Positions 1 through 6,804 of a DNA stretch of 12,397 nucleotides are shown here, in pieces. The position numbers and the translations under genes were made by a program. How positions within the stretch are numbered: position 1 is the stretch's first letter; each line of letters starts with the position of its first letter. Location of the stretch: assembly GCA_001516765.1 (NCBI GenBank), contig LOCH01000004.1:1-12397 (forward strand), in the 5' to 3' direction. Source of the DNA: Vulcanisaeta sp. MG_3. GTDB taxonomy: Archaea; Thermoproteota; Thermoprotei; Thermoproteales; Thermocladiaceae. Under the pieces are notes generated by a model, which had not been told where the DNA came from, did no database searches, and was given only the letters and a program-made list of their open reading frames with translations.

Positions 1-88
1 AATCAATTAATGAGTTAATCACCTTATCCACACTCTCTGTTGCATGGATGTAAACCTCAACCTCTAATTGCGTTGGTATTGATCCCAT
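1..88 (-). CDS. RNA-binding / predicted exosome-associated protein (COG1325/DUF54-like), N-terminal fragment
   Basis: Only the first 29 codons lie in the window; the gene runs off the left edge. The visible peptide begins MGSIPTQLEVEVYIHATES and continues VDKVINSLID. The pattern of a short beta strand, then H-A-T-E-x-x-x-K-V, resembles the opening of the archaeal RNA-binding family COG1325 (PF01877), a predicted exosome-linked protein. The ATG at 88 lies only 15 nt after the L15e stop codon on the same strand, and no separate TATA element is visible in that gap, so the two are probably co-transcribed. Archaeal gene-order studies place this family next to L15e, which supports the call. The fragment is short, so family membership rests on a brief motif plus context. 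Confidence 0.55.
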   Translation of the reverse strand, partial: MGSIPTQLEVEVYIHATESVDKVINSLID

Positions 89-103
89 ACATTAATCATG
101 ATT

Positions 104-676
104 TTACGAGGATTGTTGGGATTGAGCTGATTGAGTAGCCTTCCTCAATCTCTCAATCAATTTCCTCTGCCTCTCCCTCAACCTTCTCCTCCTACGACCC
201 TCCCTATCCTCCTTACCAACGAGCCATGAGAACTCAGGGTCACTCCTTATTGCTGGATGATTTGGATCAACGAGTATTACTTCGTACCAGACGTACGTGC
301 CATCCTCACCAACCCAGTAAGAGCCTAAAACCTCCATGTTTGGGTACTTCCTAGCCGCCCTCTCCTCCGCAATCAATTGTAGGCTCTTGCTCGTGGTTAT
401 GCCATAAACACCCATCCTCTTTGGTCTCCTGCCACTTCTCGGTCTCCTTCTATTGAAGGGACCCCTCCTTAGCCTAACCCTAACAACAATTATTCCCTGC
501 TTGGCCTTATAGCCATACTGCCTAGCCTTATTTATTCTAGTGGGCTTCTCAACCCTAACTATTGACGGCTCTCTACGCCACCTAATCAACCGCTGCTTCA
601 TCACAACATCCCAAATCCAACCATTCCTAGCTCCACTCCACGCCTCAGCCAGGTAGTGATAAAGTCCTTTTGCCAT
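104..676 (-). CDS. rpl15e: 50S ribosomal protein L15e
   Basis: This is large-subunit ribosomal protein eL15 (L15e), which binds 23S rRNA in archaea and eukaryotes. The 190-residue length is normal for the family. The diagnostic blocks are all present: the aromatic N-terminus [32 protein letters not shown] near residues 29-47, [18 protein letters not shown] near 55-72, [16 protein letters not shown] near 83-98, [20 protein letters not shown] near 103-122, and [14 protein letters not shown] near 130-143. A very basic Arg-rich tail (about 155-178) fits rRNA contact. The ATG at 676 has a TTTTTAA element centred 25 bp upstream (plus-strand 698-704), so the message is probably leaderless. The exosome-linked gene follows after 15 nt. 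Confidence 0.97.
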   Translation of the reverse strand: MAKGLYHYLAEAWSGARNGWIWDVVMKQRLIRWRREPSIVRVEKPTRINKARQYGYKAKQGIIVVRVRLRRGPFNRRRPRSGRRPKRMGVYGITTSKSLQLIAEERAARKYPNMEVLGSYWVGEDGTYVWYEVILVDPNHPAIRSDPEFSWLVGKEDREGRRRRRLRERQRKLIERLRKATQSAQSQQSS

Positions 677-697
677 CAGGACCCAATCCGCTTAGGG

Positions 698-704
698 TTT
701 TTAA
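698..704 (-). promoter_or_regulatory. TATA element of rpl15e
   Basis: TTTTTAA on the plus strand reads CCTTAAAAAC on the coding strand, centred 25 bp before the L15e ATG at 676. This spacing fits archaeal TBP/TFB initiation at or beside the start codon. It also implies that L15e is transcribed separately from the unknown gene ending at 774. Confidence 0.6.
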
Positions 705-773
705 GGATAACGAACCCCTGATATACTCCCCACCCTATTAAATAGGCCCGAGCTCTCGAGTTCATCGCATTCA

Positions 774-1307
774 TCAACCTAGCGCATTCTCACAGGTATT
801 CCTTAAGTCAAAGGCTAGGTCCCTGAGTATGGAGCTCATTAGTCCCTTCTCCCTAAGCGACTCCTCTCTGAGGGCTATTGATAATAAGGTCCTTGAGTCC
901 ATATCCTGGTACGTATTGACTATTCGGGATAGCTCATTGAGTAAATTGCTAAGCTTTACGACTAGGTAGTCCCCAACCACTACAAGCTCATTCCTATACC
1001 CATAAAAGTTCCCAATCATTCGCCTACCTACCTCCGTTACCCTCAAAACCAACCTACCATTCAATGTCGCCAGTTCGAGGAGACCCTCATTAATTAGCGA
1101 GCTTACGTCATTAATCAATGCCTGGCTAATTATAGGTGGTATCTCATATGTGTACCTAATTATGTGGGAGGATAGGTACGTAATCAAGCTTAAGCGGTAT
1201 AATTGAAGCGTGGAATTTCTCGAGTGCCAAACAATGAATAGTATCGCGTATTTATTTGGAAACACCATAAACCTCTTACGTCCAATCTCAACCTCGGGTA
1301 GCCTCAT
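774..1307 (-). CDS. conserved-looking hypothetical protein, possible winged helix
   Basis: I do not recognise this protein. From the ATG at 1307 it is 177 residues; a GTG at 1310 directly before it is an alternative start. The N-terminal half looks like a winged helix: helices around residues 19-30 (KYAILFIVWHS) and 34-48, a third helix around 60-78 ending SLINEGLLEL, then a short beta hairpin (TLNGRLVLRVTE) and GRRMI. The C-terminal half (about 115-175) is amphipathic and probably helical. There is no signal peptide or clear membrane span. Its start lies inside the 3' end of the upstream THUMP-SPOUT gene (20-nt overlap) and no TATA element is evident, so the two are probably translated from one message. 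A role in RNA or DNA binding is a guess from the fold-like pattern and neighbour only. Confidence 0.75.
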   Translation of the reverse strand: MRLPEVEIGRKRFMVFPNKYAILFIVWHSRNSTLQLYRLSLITYLSSHIIRYTYEIPPIISQALINDVSSLINEGLLELATLNGRLVLRVTEVGRRMIGNFYGYRNELVVVGDYLVVKLSNLLNELSRIVNTYQDMDSRTLLSIALREESLREKGLMSSILRDLAFDLRNTCENALG

Positions 1308-2250
1308 CACCCATTAGGAGCCAGGTTGTGAATATTAAACTTAAGGCGTAGGTTAAGGCCACGGTAGTCCTCATGGGATGGCCCGTGGATGGCCCAAGCC
1401 TTATCTCGTACCTAGCCTCCTTTCGCAGATTAAGGCTCACGTCATCATACTCATTGCCGAGTATTATCCCAATCCTTAAATTCCTCCTGAACGCATCCCT
1501 ACTCACCTCAATGAGCCTTCTCTCATTATCCTTAGCATGCATTGATAAGACTACGGGTACATCAATCCCAACTAACGCGTCCTCAGGCTTTACAACCTTC
1601 ACGTTAGGCAGTGAACCCAGTCGTAATGCCCTATATGCTCTATCAATTAGGCGTTGATCGGTTATTAGTCTTAATTCCACACCAAGGGCGTGGCTTAATT
1701 GTAACAGGTCCATTGTCTCGTAAACGGTCTTGGGACCTTCAACAATACCAATAATCTGCCTAACCCAATCGGTGGGTATTGATTCCCTCCTCTTGCTGAA
1801 TAATTCCCTCATTGAATGCGCAACTATGAATGAGTCATCCCTAACCTCAACGTATATGTAGTAATCGGGATCCTCTAAATCAGCGGTCGCAAACTGTGCC
1901 AAGTACTTACCCAGCACCTTAGCTAGTTCAACGCTCGTCATTGGGTAGCTCTTGTCCATCCTCCTCACAACCACCTTAAAGGTGCCACCATGCATAAGAC
2001 CTGTGAGGATTCCCTTAGCAACCTCCATTAACTTATTAAGGTCTCTCTCAATCACATGATCTATTATTGATATATGCGCGATATACCCGATCTCCCTGAG
2101 CCTAACTAAAGTATCCTCAGGGCAGTTGGAAATGTCTATTATGGCCTTATTACGACCCCACTCCTCAACCAATCCGCAATTCAACCTGGCAAGTAGGTCG
2201 TATGGATTAATGCTCCTGGCGTAAGGCTCAAACGTCACCAAAACCTTCAT
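1288..2250 (-). CDS. THUMP domain protein with SPOUT-like C-terminal methyltransferase domain
   Basis: A 320-residue protein, probably a tRNA-modifying methyltransferase. Residues about 1-60 form a ferredoxin-like N-terminal segment (MKVLVTFEPY, RNKAIIDISNCPED). Residues about 62-145 look like a THUMP RNA-binding domain: a long helix, then TFKVVVRRMDKSYPMTSVEL, the acidic strand YYIYVEVRDDSFIVA and a following helix. Residues about 165-310 resemble a SPOUT knotted fold: GIVEGPKTVYETMDLL, GIILGNEYDD near 261-270, then IRLGPSTGHPMRTTVALTYA near 283-302, where cofactor-loop glycines are expected. In archaea the THUMP plus SPOUT combination is known from tRNA methyltransferases; the exact target base cannot be read here. 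It diverges from hemA and overlaps the unknown gene downstream. A THUMP protein without methyltransferase activity is the main alternative. Confidence 0.8.
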   Translation of the reverse strand: MKVLVTFEPYARSINPYDLLARLNCGLVEEWGRNKAIIDISNCPEDTLVRLREIGYIAHISIIDHVIERDLNKLMEVAKGILTGLMHGGTFKVVVRRMDKSYPMTSVELAKVLGKYLAQFATADLEDPDYYIYVEVRDDSFIVAHSMRELFSKRRESIPTDWVRQIIGIVEGPKTVYETMDLLQLSHALGVELRLITDQRLIDRAYRALRLGSLPNVKVVKPEDALVGIDVPVVLSMHAKDNERRLIEVSRDAFRRNLRIGIILGNEYDDVSLNLRKEARYEIRLGPSTGHPMRTTVALTYALSLIFTTWLLMGDEATRG

Positions 2251-2259
2251 CTACAATAA

Positions 2260-2271
2260 GCCCAAGTGGGC
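2260..2271. repeat. short inverted repeat GCCCA-AG-TGGGC upstream of the THUMP-SPOUT gene
   Basis: A perfect 5-bp inverted repeat with a 2-bp centre lies 10-21 bp before the THUMP-SPOUT ATG, between a weak candidate TATA element (AT-rich, 2277-2288) and the start codon. The position would suit an operator, but a repeat of this length is expected by chance in 12 kb. Confidence 0.25.
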
Positions 2272-2385
2272 GAGCCAAAATACTTTTACCCAACATAAGA
2301 ATACGGAACCATGACCATGCTTAGGAGTGTTAAGGTACATCATTATTGAGTTTATGTGTTATTTTACGTCATTACCTGAAACAAC

Positions 2386-2411
2386 GCTTAAAATCACCTT
2401 ATTAATTTGAG
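2386..2411 (+). promoter_or_regulatory. candidate hemA core promoter
   Basis: Two AT-rich boxes precede hemA: CTTAAAA (2387-2393), which would start transcription near 2417, and TTATTAATTT (2399-2408), which would start it close to the ATG at 2427. GAGGT at 2409-2413 could act as a weak ribosome-binding site for the longer transcript. I cannot decide between them. Confidence 0.4.
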
Positions 2412-2426
2412 GTCTTGATCGCATGA

Positions 2427-3596
2427 ATGGTTAGAATTAAGGCATTAGTATTGACGTATAGGGATTACGATCTCGATACATTGGCTAAAGCATATTTATT
2501 AGATAATGAGTTGAAAGACCTATACGGACACTATGACTCATTAATCGCATTACAGACATGCAACAGAATCGAGTTCTACCTCGATGGAGGTGAAAATGAG
2601 GATCATTTAATCAGTATGCTCAAGAATAGGGCTGGTGTGGAACCGAGGGTTTTATTCGACTTAGACGCAGTCAAGCACTTATTACTTGTGACAACTGGTT
2701 TAGACTCCATGTTCTTTGGCGAAAGAGAAATACTATCTCAAGTCAAGAAAGCCTACGCTATGGGTAAGCGATCAGAGAGATTGAGGATACTATTCGAATC
2801 AGCGATTAGGTTTGGTGAGAACTTTAGACGTAAGTATAACTTATCGGAGATATCATTTATAAAATTCCTGTCGAATTTTATAATGAATAACGTAGATTCC
2901 GAAGATAAGCTGTTGGTCATTGGTGGTGGTGAAGTTGCCAGGGGCGTGGTTAGAGAATTATTAAGAAATGGATACTCTAACATAGTGGTGGCTAATAGAA
3001 CATTGGATAGGTTAAAGTATGAATTTGGAAATTCCGTGAAGGTGGTAAACCTTGAATCATTGAAAAACGAAGTAGCCACCAATAAGTACGATGTTTGGTT
3101 AGCCGCAATATCAGTGAAGCAACCAATCATTAGCGTCAAAGATTCCAGGGAGATCCCTGACTTAATAATCGATGTTTCAACGCCAAGTGCTGTGGATGTT
3201 GATGGAACCCCTGTGAGAACCATAAGGCTTGAGGACTTGAGGGAGCCCTATCTCAAGTATGTTAACGGTAAAAGTAGTATCCTCAAGGAATTCGGCGAGG
3301 TTGATAAGGAAGCTGAGAGAATAATGAGGTTGATAATACGTAGGGACGCCGATGATGTAATTAGGGATATCACGAGGTTCACTGAGAACATAAGAGAGGA
3401 GGAGGTTAGGGAGGCAATCAATGCGCTTAATAATGGTGCCGATCCCAAGGTGGTTGTGGAGGCTATGAGTAGGTCCTTGGTTAAGAAGATCATGCATAAT
3501 TACCTTGAGAACATTCGTGCACTAACTGAGAAAGGGGACTTAGACGAGATAAGGAGGTTAAGGGACCTATTCATAATGGCACACGATAATTCATGA
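2427..3596 (+). CDS. hemA: glutamyl-tRNA reductase
   Basis: HemA reduces glutamyl-tRNA(Glu) with NADPH to glutamate-1-semialdehyde, the first committed step of C5-pathway tetrapyrrole synthesis, in the cytosol. The catalytic block LQTCNRIEFYL is present with the nucleophilic Cys at residue 45. The substrate-domain motif GLDSMFFGEREILSQVKKAY (91-110) follows. The NADPH-binding Rossmann motif VIGGGEVARGVVRELL sits near 164-179, followed by VANRT at 188-192. The C-terminal 300-389 is the charged helical dimerisation domain. The length of 389 residues is slightly short of many bacterial homologues but complete. The next pathway enzyme, hemL, is encoded convergently 37 bp downstream, so the pair is linked in the genome but not in one operon. 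The ATG at 2427 is preceded 4 bp earlier by an overlapping out-of-frame ATG that stops after three codons. Confidence 0.96.
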   Translation: MVRIKALVLTYRDYDLDTLAKAYLLDNELKDLYGHYDSLIALQTCNRIEFYLDGGENEDHLISMLKNRAGVEPRVLFDLDAVKHLLLVTTGLDSMFFGEREILSQVKKAYAMGKRSERLRILFESAIRFGENFRRKYNLSEISFIKFLSNFIMNNVDSEDKLLVIGGGEVARGVVRELLRNGYSNIVVANRTLDRLKYEFGNSVKVVNLESLKNEVATNKYDVWLAAISVKQPIISVKDSREIPDLIIDVSTPSAVDVDGTPVRTIRLEDLREPYLKYVNGKSSILKEFGEVDKEAERIMRLIIRRDADDVIRDITRFTENIREEEVREAINALNNGADPKVVVEAMSRSLVKKIMHNYLENIRALTEKGDLDEIRRLRDLFIMAHDNS

Positions 3597-3603
3597 TATT
3601 AAT

Positions 3604-3613
3604 CCTTTATTTT
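3604..3613 (+). terminator. candidate oligo-T terminator after hemA
   Basis: CCTTTATTTT lies 8-17 bp past the hemA stop in the 37-bp gap between the convergent hemA and hemL stops. Archaeal termination commonly occurs at T-rich tracts without a hairpin. The tract is interrupted, so the call is weak. Confidence 0.35.
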
Positions 3614-3633
3614 AAATGCTAAACCGTAACGTC

Positions 3634-4923
3634 TTAATTAACTTTATTTAAAACCATGGCTTTCATGGAATCCTCTATTTGCCTAAGGGTTTCGTTTATT
3701 ATAGAATCCTCATGGGCAGCGCTCGTAAATATAGCTTCGAACTGGCTTGGGGCTATGAAAACCCCACGTTTAAGCAATTCCTCATGTAGGTTTAGGTATA
3801 TCTTCGCATTTGATCTGCTCGCTGTTTCGTGATCAATAACCTCACCCTTCGTGAAGAATACCTGAAGCATTGTTGGCACCCAATTAATGGTGTGGTCTAT
3901 ACCATACCTACCTAACACGTCATCAAGCCCTTCAGCCAATTTACGTGAGGCGTTTATGGCTATTTCATACGCATTCGTGGTTTCGAGAACCTCTATGGTG
4001 GCTAATCCGGCAATCATTGATATTGGGTGCCCATTAAAGGTGCCTGCGTTAAATACTGGTCCCTTAGGCGATAATTTACTCATAATCTCCTCACGCGCAC
4101 CAACAGCACCCACCGGAAAACCACCTCCGATTATCTTACCCAGCGTGGTTATGTCCGCCTTAACCCCATAATACCTTTGCGCACCACCGAGCCCAAGCCT
4201 ATAGCCGGTAACTACCTCATCAAATATTAGCAATGAACCGAACCTATCAGCAACCTCCCTAAGACCCTTCAAAAAATCGTTTCTGGGTGGTATTACTCCG
4301 TAATTAGCCATAATAGGTTCGACTATTATAGCCGCGACATCGTTTCCCTCCTCCCTCATTATTTTCTCTACACTATCGAGATCATTGTACCTGGCAACGA
4401 GTGTCAACTTAGCCACATCCTCAGGAACACCAGCTGATGATGGTGAACCAAAATGCGCAGCAGCACTCCCTGCCTTAACGAGGACCGAGTCAACGGCACC
4501 GTGATAACAACCCTCGAACTTCAGTATCTTCCTACGCCCTGTGTATCCACGGGCAAGCCTTATGGCTGTGGCCACAGCCTCACCACCACTATTCACGAAC
4601 CTCACCATCTCAATACTTGGGAAGTGATTTACGATCTTCTTAGCAAGTGTGATCTCAAGCTCCGTAGGTGCTCCATAGAGCCAGCCCTTACTCACGTACT
4701 CAACAATCCTCCTAGTGACAGCCTCCGGTGTGTGGCCTAGTATTAGCGGTCCATAACCAAGCACATAATCTATCAATCTATTACCATCAACCGTTATTAA
4801 GTATGGACCCTTACCCTCCCTCACAAAGAATGGGTATGGCCTAATTGCAGCCCTGACCGGGCTATTAACACCACCAACAAGCACCCTCTGTGCTTCCTCG
4901 AATAATCTCTTCGACTCACTCAT
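3634..4923 (-). CDS. hemL: glutamate-1-semialdehyde 2,1-aminomutase
   Basis: HemL is a PLP enzyme that converts glutamate-1-semialdehyde to 5-aminolevulinate, the step after HemA. At 429 residues it is full length. Visible landmarks: N-terminal GGVNSPVRAA (17-26), the substrate-side block FEGCYHGAVDSVLVKAGS (136-153), the PLP-ring aspartate in LLIFDEVVTGYRL (D235), the Schiff-base lysine in TTLGKIIGGGFPVGAVG (K263), and GTFNGHP (294-300). Residues 111-115 read NSGGE where the family usually has NSGTE, so a phosphate-loop Thr is replaced by Gly. The ATG at 4923 has a TTAAATTTTA element about 27 bp upstream, indicating a leaderless transcript. It diverges from ndk and converges on hemA. Confidence 0.97.
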   Translation of the reverse strand: MSESKRLFEEAQRVLVGGVNSPVRAAIRPYPFFVREGKGPYLITVDGNRLIDYVLGYGPLILGHTPEAVTRRIVEYVSKGWLYGAPTELEITLAKKIVNHFPSIEMVRFVNSGGEAVATAIRLARGYTGRRKILKFEGCYHGAVDSVLVKAGSAAAHFGSPSSAGVPEDVAKLTLVARYNDLDSVEKIMREEGNDVAAIIVEPIMANYGVIPPRNDFLKGLREVADRFGSLLIFDEVVTGYRLGLGGAQRYYGVKADITTLGKIIGGGFPVGAVGAREEIMSKLSPKGPVFNAGTFNGHPISMIAGLATIEVLETTNAYEIAINASRKLAEGLDDVLGRYGIDHTINWVPTMLQVFFTKGEVIDHETASRSNAKIYLNLHEELLKRGVFIAPSQFEAIFTSAAHEDSIINETLRQIEDSMKAMVLNKVN

Positions 4924-4947
4924 TATGGGAATAACCAGTCACGCCCA

Positions 4948-4957
4948 TTAAATTTTA
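4948..4957 (-). promoter_or_regulatory. TATA element of hemL
   Basis: TTAAATTTTA on the plus strand (TAAAATTTAA on the coding strand) is centred about 29 bp before the hemL ATG at 4923, matching leaderless initiation. Confidence 0.55.
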
Positions 4958-4985
4958 CCCAACCATGCTTCACAGTGGGTCATGC

Positions 4986-4992
4986 ATTTAAA
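4986..4992 (+). promoter_or_regulatory. TATA element of ndk
   Basis: ATTTAAA centred at 4989 is 25 bp before the ATG at 5014. It lies downstream of the GTG at 4975 that opens the longest reading frame, so that upstream GTG cannot be on the transcript this element would drive. This decides the ndk start. Confidence 0.6.
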
Positions 4993-5013
4993 CCTAGCTA
5001 TACATGCAACGTG

Positions 5014-5568
5014 ATGATTGAGAGGACACTCGTTATAATAAAACCCGATGCAGTTAAAAAGGGATTGATTGGGGAGATAATAAGTAGGTTTGAGAGGGCT
5101 GGGCTTAGGATTGTGGCGATGAAAATGTTGAGACTAACTAAGGAGGAGGCTGCCAAGTTCTATCCGAGTGATGAGGGTTGGTTAAGGTCCGTTGGTAGTA
5201 AATCGTTAAAGTCATACTCAGAGATCGGCAAGGATCCAAGGGAGGATTTGGGTACGGACGACCCTGTCGAGATTGGCAAGATAATTAGGGGTTGGCTTGC
5301 GGATTACCTATCAATGGGCCCAATAGTTGCCATGGTTATTGAAGGTAATAGGGCTGTTGAGGTTGTTAGGAAGATTGTTGGTTCAACGACACCATACTCA
5401 TCACCACCAGGCACCATTAGAGGCGACTTCTCGGTAGATAGCCCAGACCTGGCAAACCTTGAGAAGAGGGCTCTATTCAACCTGGTGCACGCTAGCGATA
5501 GCCCCAAGGAGGCTGAAAGGGAGATTAGGTTCTTCTTCCGTGAGAATGAGTTCGTTGACTACACGTGA
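5014..5568 (+). CDS. ndk: nucleoside diphosphate kinase
   Basis: Ndk transfers the gamma-phosphate from ATP to nucleoside diphosphates through a phosphohistidine. The start MIERTLVIIKPDAVKKGLIG is the classic family opening. The active-site histidine is H159 in FNLVHASDSPKEAEREI. The protein has 184 residues against about 140-150 in bacterial enzymes. The extra length comes mainly from a segment around 52-90 (after FYPSDEG, through SVGSKSLKSYSEIGKDPRED), plus a few residues near 142-156, as seen in crenarchaeal Ndk. The frame is open back to a GTG at 4975, but those 13 residues do not fit the family and the TATA element at 4986-4992 places transcription at about 5014. I therefore chose the ATG at 5014; the GTG at 5011 is possible. 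It converges on the glucose dehydrogenase gene, with 12 bp between stops. Confidence 0.96.
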   Translation: MIERTLVIIKPDAVKKGLIGEIISRFERAGLRIVAMKMLRLTKEEAAKFYPSDEGWLRSVGSKSLKSYSEIGKDPREDLGTDDPVEIGKIIRGWLADYLSMGPIVAMVIEGNRAVEVVRKIVGSTTPYSSPPGTIRGDFSVDSPDLANLEKRALFNLVHASDSPKEAEREIRFFFRENEFVDYT

Positions 5569-5580
5569 CGATCAAATTAT

Positions 5581-6636
5581 CTATAAACTCCTTATCTGTA
5601 TTACAGATTTTATATCGTCATGGCCCCAGTAGTAGGCGTACTCATACTCATCAAGTGGGACCTCCTTCGTTATCAACTTCCTAACCCAACCGCCAAACTC
5701 AAACTTAGCCTTAACTAGGTCGGCAACGCCGTCCTGGAATGACCCTATGCTGGCGTTTGTGGCTCCGATTATCAGCTTATTCCTCCTCCAATCGTCTAAT
5801 AATGGTGCCATATTAACAACCTTGCTGTCCAGGTAAATACCAAGGAGTACGGCAACACCGTCAGCACTAAGATGCCTCAAGGCTTCATATGCCGCGGATG
5901 AGGATCCCGTTGCCTCAATGACTATGTCAAACTCATCACTTAGCTGATCAACATTTACGTTAACGTACTTAGCGCCGATCTCTTTAGCCAGCTTAGCCTT
6001 GGGGCTGTCGTACGGCCTTGTTGCTGTTATTGTTACGTCCGTAAAGCCTCTAAGTCTCATAATCATAAGTGCGAGCATTCCTATTGGTCCAGCGCCCATT
6101 ATAAGCACCTTTCTTGGGCTCCAAGAACTGAACCTAGCCTTACCAAGCTCCAGCGCCAACTTGATGCCCTTCTCCACGATAGATAGGGGCTCTGTGAGAA
6201 CTGCGACGTCTACAATCTCCTTAGGCACCTTGACTAAAAACCTTGCATCACTCACCGCATACTCTGCGGCGAAGCCATGTAGGTACCAAATACCGTGCTC
6301 CGCGTAGGTACCTCTTGGACAGTAGTCAAGCTCTGTGATCGGTAACGTACACGTTGTTGGCCTCCTCACTGTAGGTACTACGATGTCGCCCACCGATACA
6401 TTGTCGACACCATCCCCGAGCTCAGCCACTGCCGCCACAGCCTCATGACCAAGAATCAGGTACTCCTCACCAGGTGGTGCCGCCCCATACTTGCCCTCAA
6501 TGATATCCTTATCAGTGCCACAAACGCCAACCTCAATTGGTTCAAGTAATACCTGGCCTTTACCAAGGGATGGTTTAGGCATCTCCCTTAGGGCTAATGA
6601 ATCCTTCATTAATGGTACTACTGTGACTGCCTTCAT
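5581..6636 (-). CDS. gdh: glucose 1-dehydrogenase (zinc medium-chain dehydrogenase family)
   Basis: Probable NAD(P)-dependent glucose 1-dehydrogenase, oxidising glucose (often galactose too) to the lactone at the head of the branched Entner-Doudoroff pathway. At 351 residues it matches the family length. Catalytic-zinc residues are visible: C39 in GVCGTDKDII, H64-E65 in LGHEAVA, and E150 in LTEPLSIVEKG, where the Sulfolobus enzyme has Gln in the matching motif. E113 in AEHGIW and the LHGFAAEY block also match archaeal GDH. The Rossmann motif is GAGPIG (181-186), and R207 after the second strand suggests NADP use. The structural-zinc lobe (91-110) keeps only two cysteines, C96 and C106, instead of the usual four. 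The TATA element near 6661-6667 supports a leaderless ATG at 6636. Another sugar or polyol dehydrogenase of this family is the main alternative. Confidence 0.88.
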   Translation of the reverse strand: MKAVTVVPLMKDSLALREMPKPSLGKGQVLLEPIEVGVCGTDKDIIEGKYGAAPPGEEYLILGHEAVAAVAELGDGVDNVSVGDIVVPTVRRPTTCTLPITELDYCPRGTYAEHGIWYLHGFAAEYAVSDARFLVKVPKEIVDVAVLTEPLSIVEKGIKLALELGKARFSSWSPRKVLIMGAGPIGMLALMIMRLRGFTDVTITATRPYDSPKAKLAKEIGAKYVNVNVDQLSDEFDIVIEATGSSSAAYEALRHLSADGVAVLLGIYLDSKVVNMAPLLDDWRRNKLIIGATNASIGSFQDGVADLVKAKFEFGGWVRKLITKEVPLDEYEYAYYWGHDDIKSVIQIRSL

Positions 6637-6660
6637 CGATCTATAACGGATTTTATCCCT

Positions 6661-6667
6661 TAATAAA
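6661..6667 (-). promoter_or_regulatory. TATA element of gdh
   Basis: TAATAAA within CCTTAATAAATAG (coding strand CTATTTATTAAGG) is centred about 28 bp before the gdh ATG at 6636, consistent with a leaderless transcript. Confidence 0.5.
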
Positions 6668-6774
6668 TAGGTGCTGTGTAGAAATTTAATTCAATAATTG
6701 CCCCTAGAACTGAACCTAATGCTTAAACAGATTTTAACCACTACATAACCTATATACTATTACGGAGAAAACGC

Positions 6775-6782
6775 GTATTAAG
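6775..6782 (+). promoter_or_regulatory. candidate TATA element of the cyclase-family gene
   Basis: GTATTAAG is centred about 26 bp before the ATG at 6805. A second AT-rich box, TATATACTAT (6751-6760), would instead give a leader of about 25 nt. The first would make the upstream in-frame TTG at 6796 too early to be used. Confidence 0.4.
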
Positions 6783-6783
6783 C

Positions 6784-6803
6784 CACCACTTAATATTGTG
6801 GTG
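6784..6803. repeat. inverted repeat CACCAC-N8-GTGGTG at the cyclase start
   Basis: A perfect 6-bp inverted repeat, with the AT-rich spacer TTAATATT, ends 2 bp before the ATG at 6805. It lies between the candidate TATA box and the start codon, where a bound repressor would block initiation. Chance occurrence cannot be excluded. Confidence 0.35.
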
Positions 6804-6804
6804 T

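Noticed and set aside
745..765. GC-rich CGAGCTCTCGAG between rpl15e and the unknown gene, considered as part of a tRNA or hairpin
   Set aside because: Two overlapping 6-bp palindromes leave no loop, and no acceptor, D or anticodon arms can be built around them.
1373..1657. Plus-strand open frame of 94 codons inside the THUMP-SPOUT gene
   Set aside because: It is antisense to a gene with clear domain motifs, has low-complexity Ser/Leu-rich composition, and shows no family features.
4975..5013. GTG at 4975 as the ndk start, adding 13 residues
   Set aside because: The extra residues do not match the family opening, and the TATA element at 4986-4992 lies inside them, with initiation expected at about 5014.
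5011..5017. GTGATGA resembling a C box of a C/D guide RNA
   Set aside because: No CTGA D box and no internal C'/D' pair follow within about 60 nt; the bases are the ndk start.
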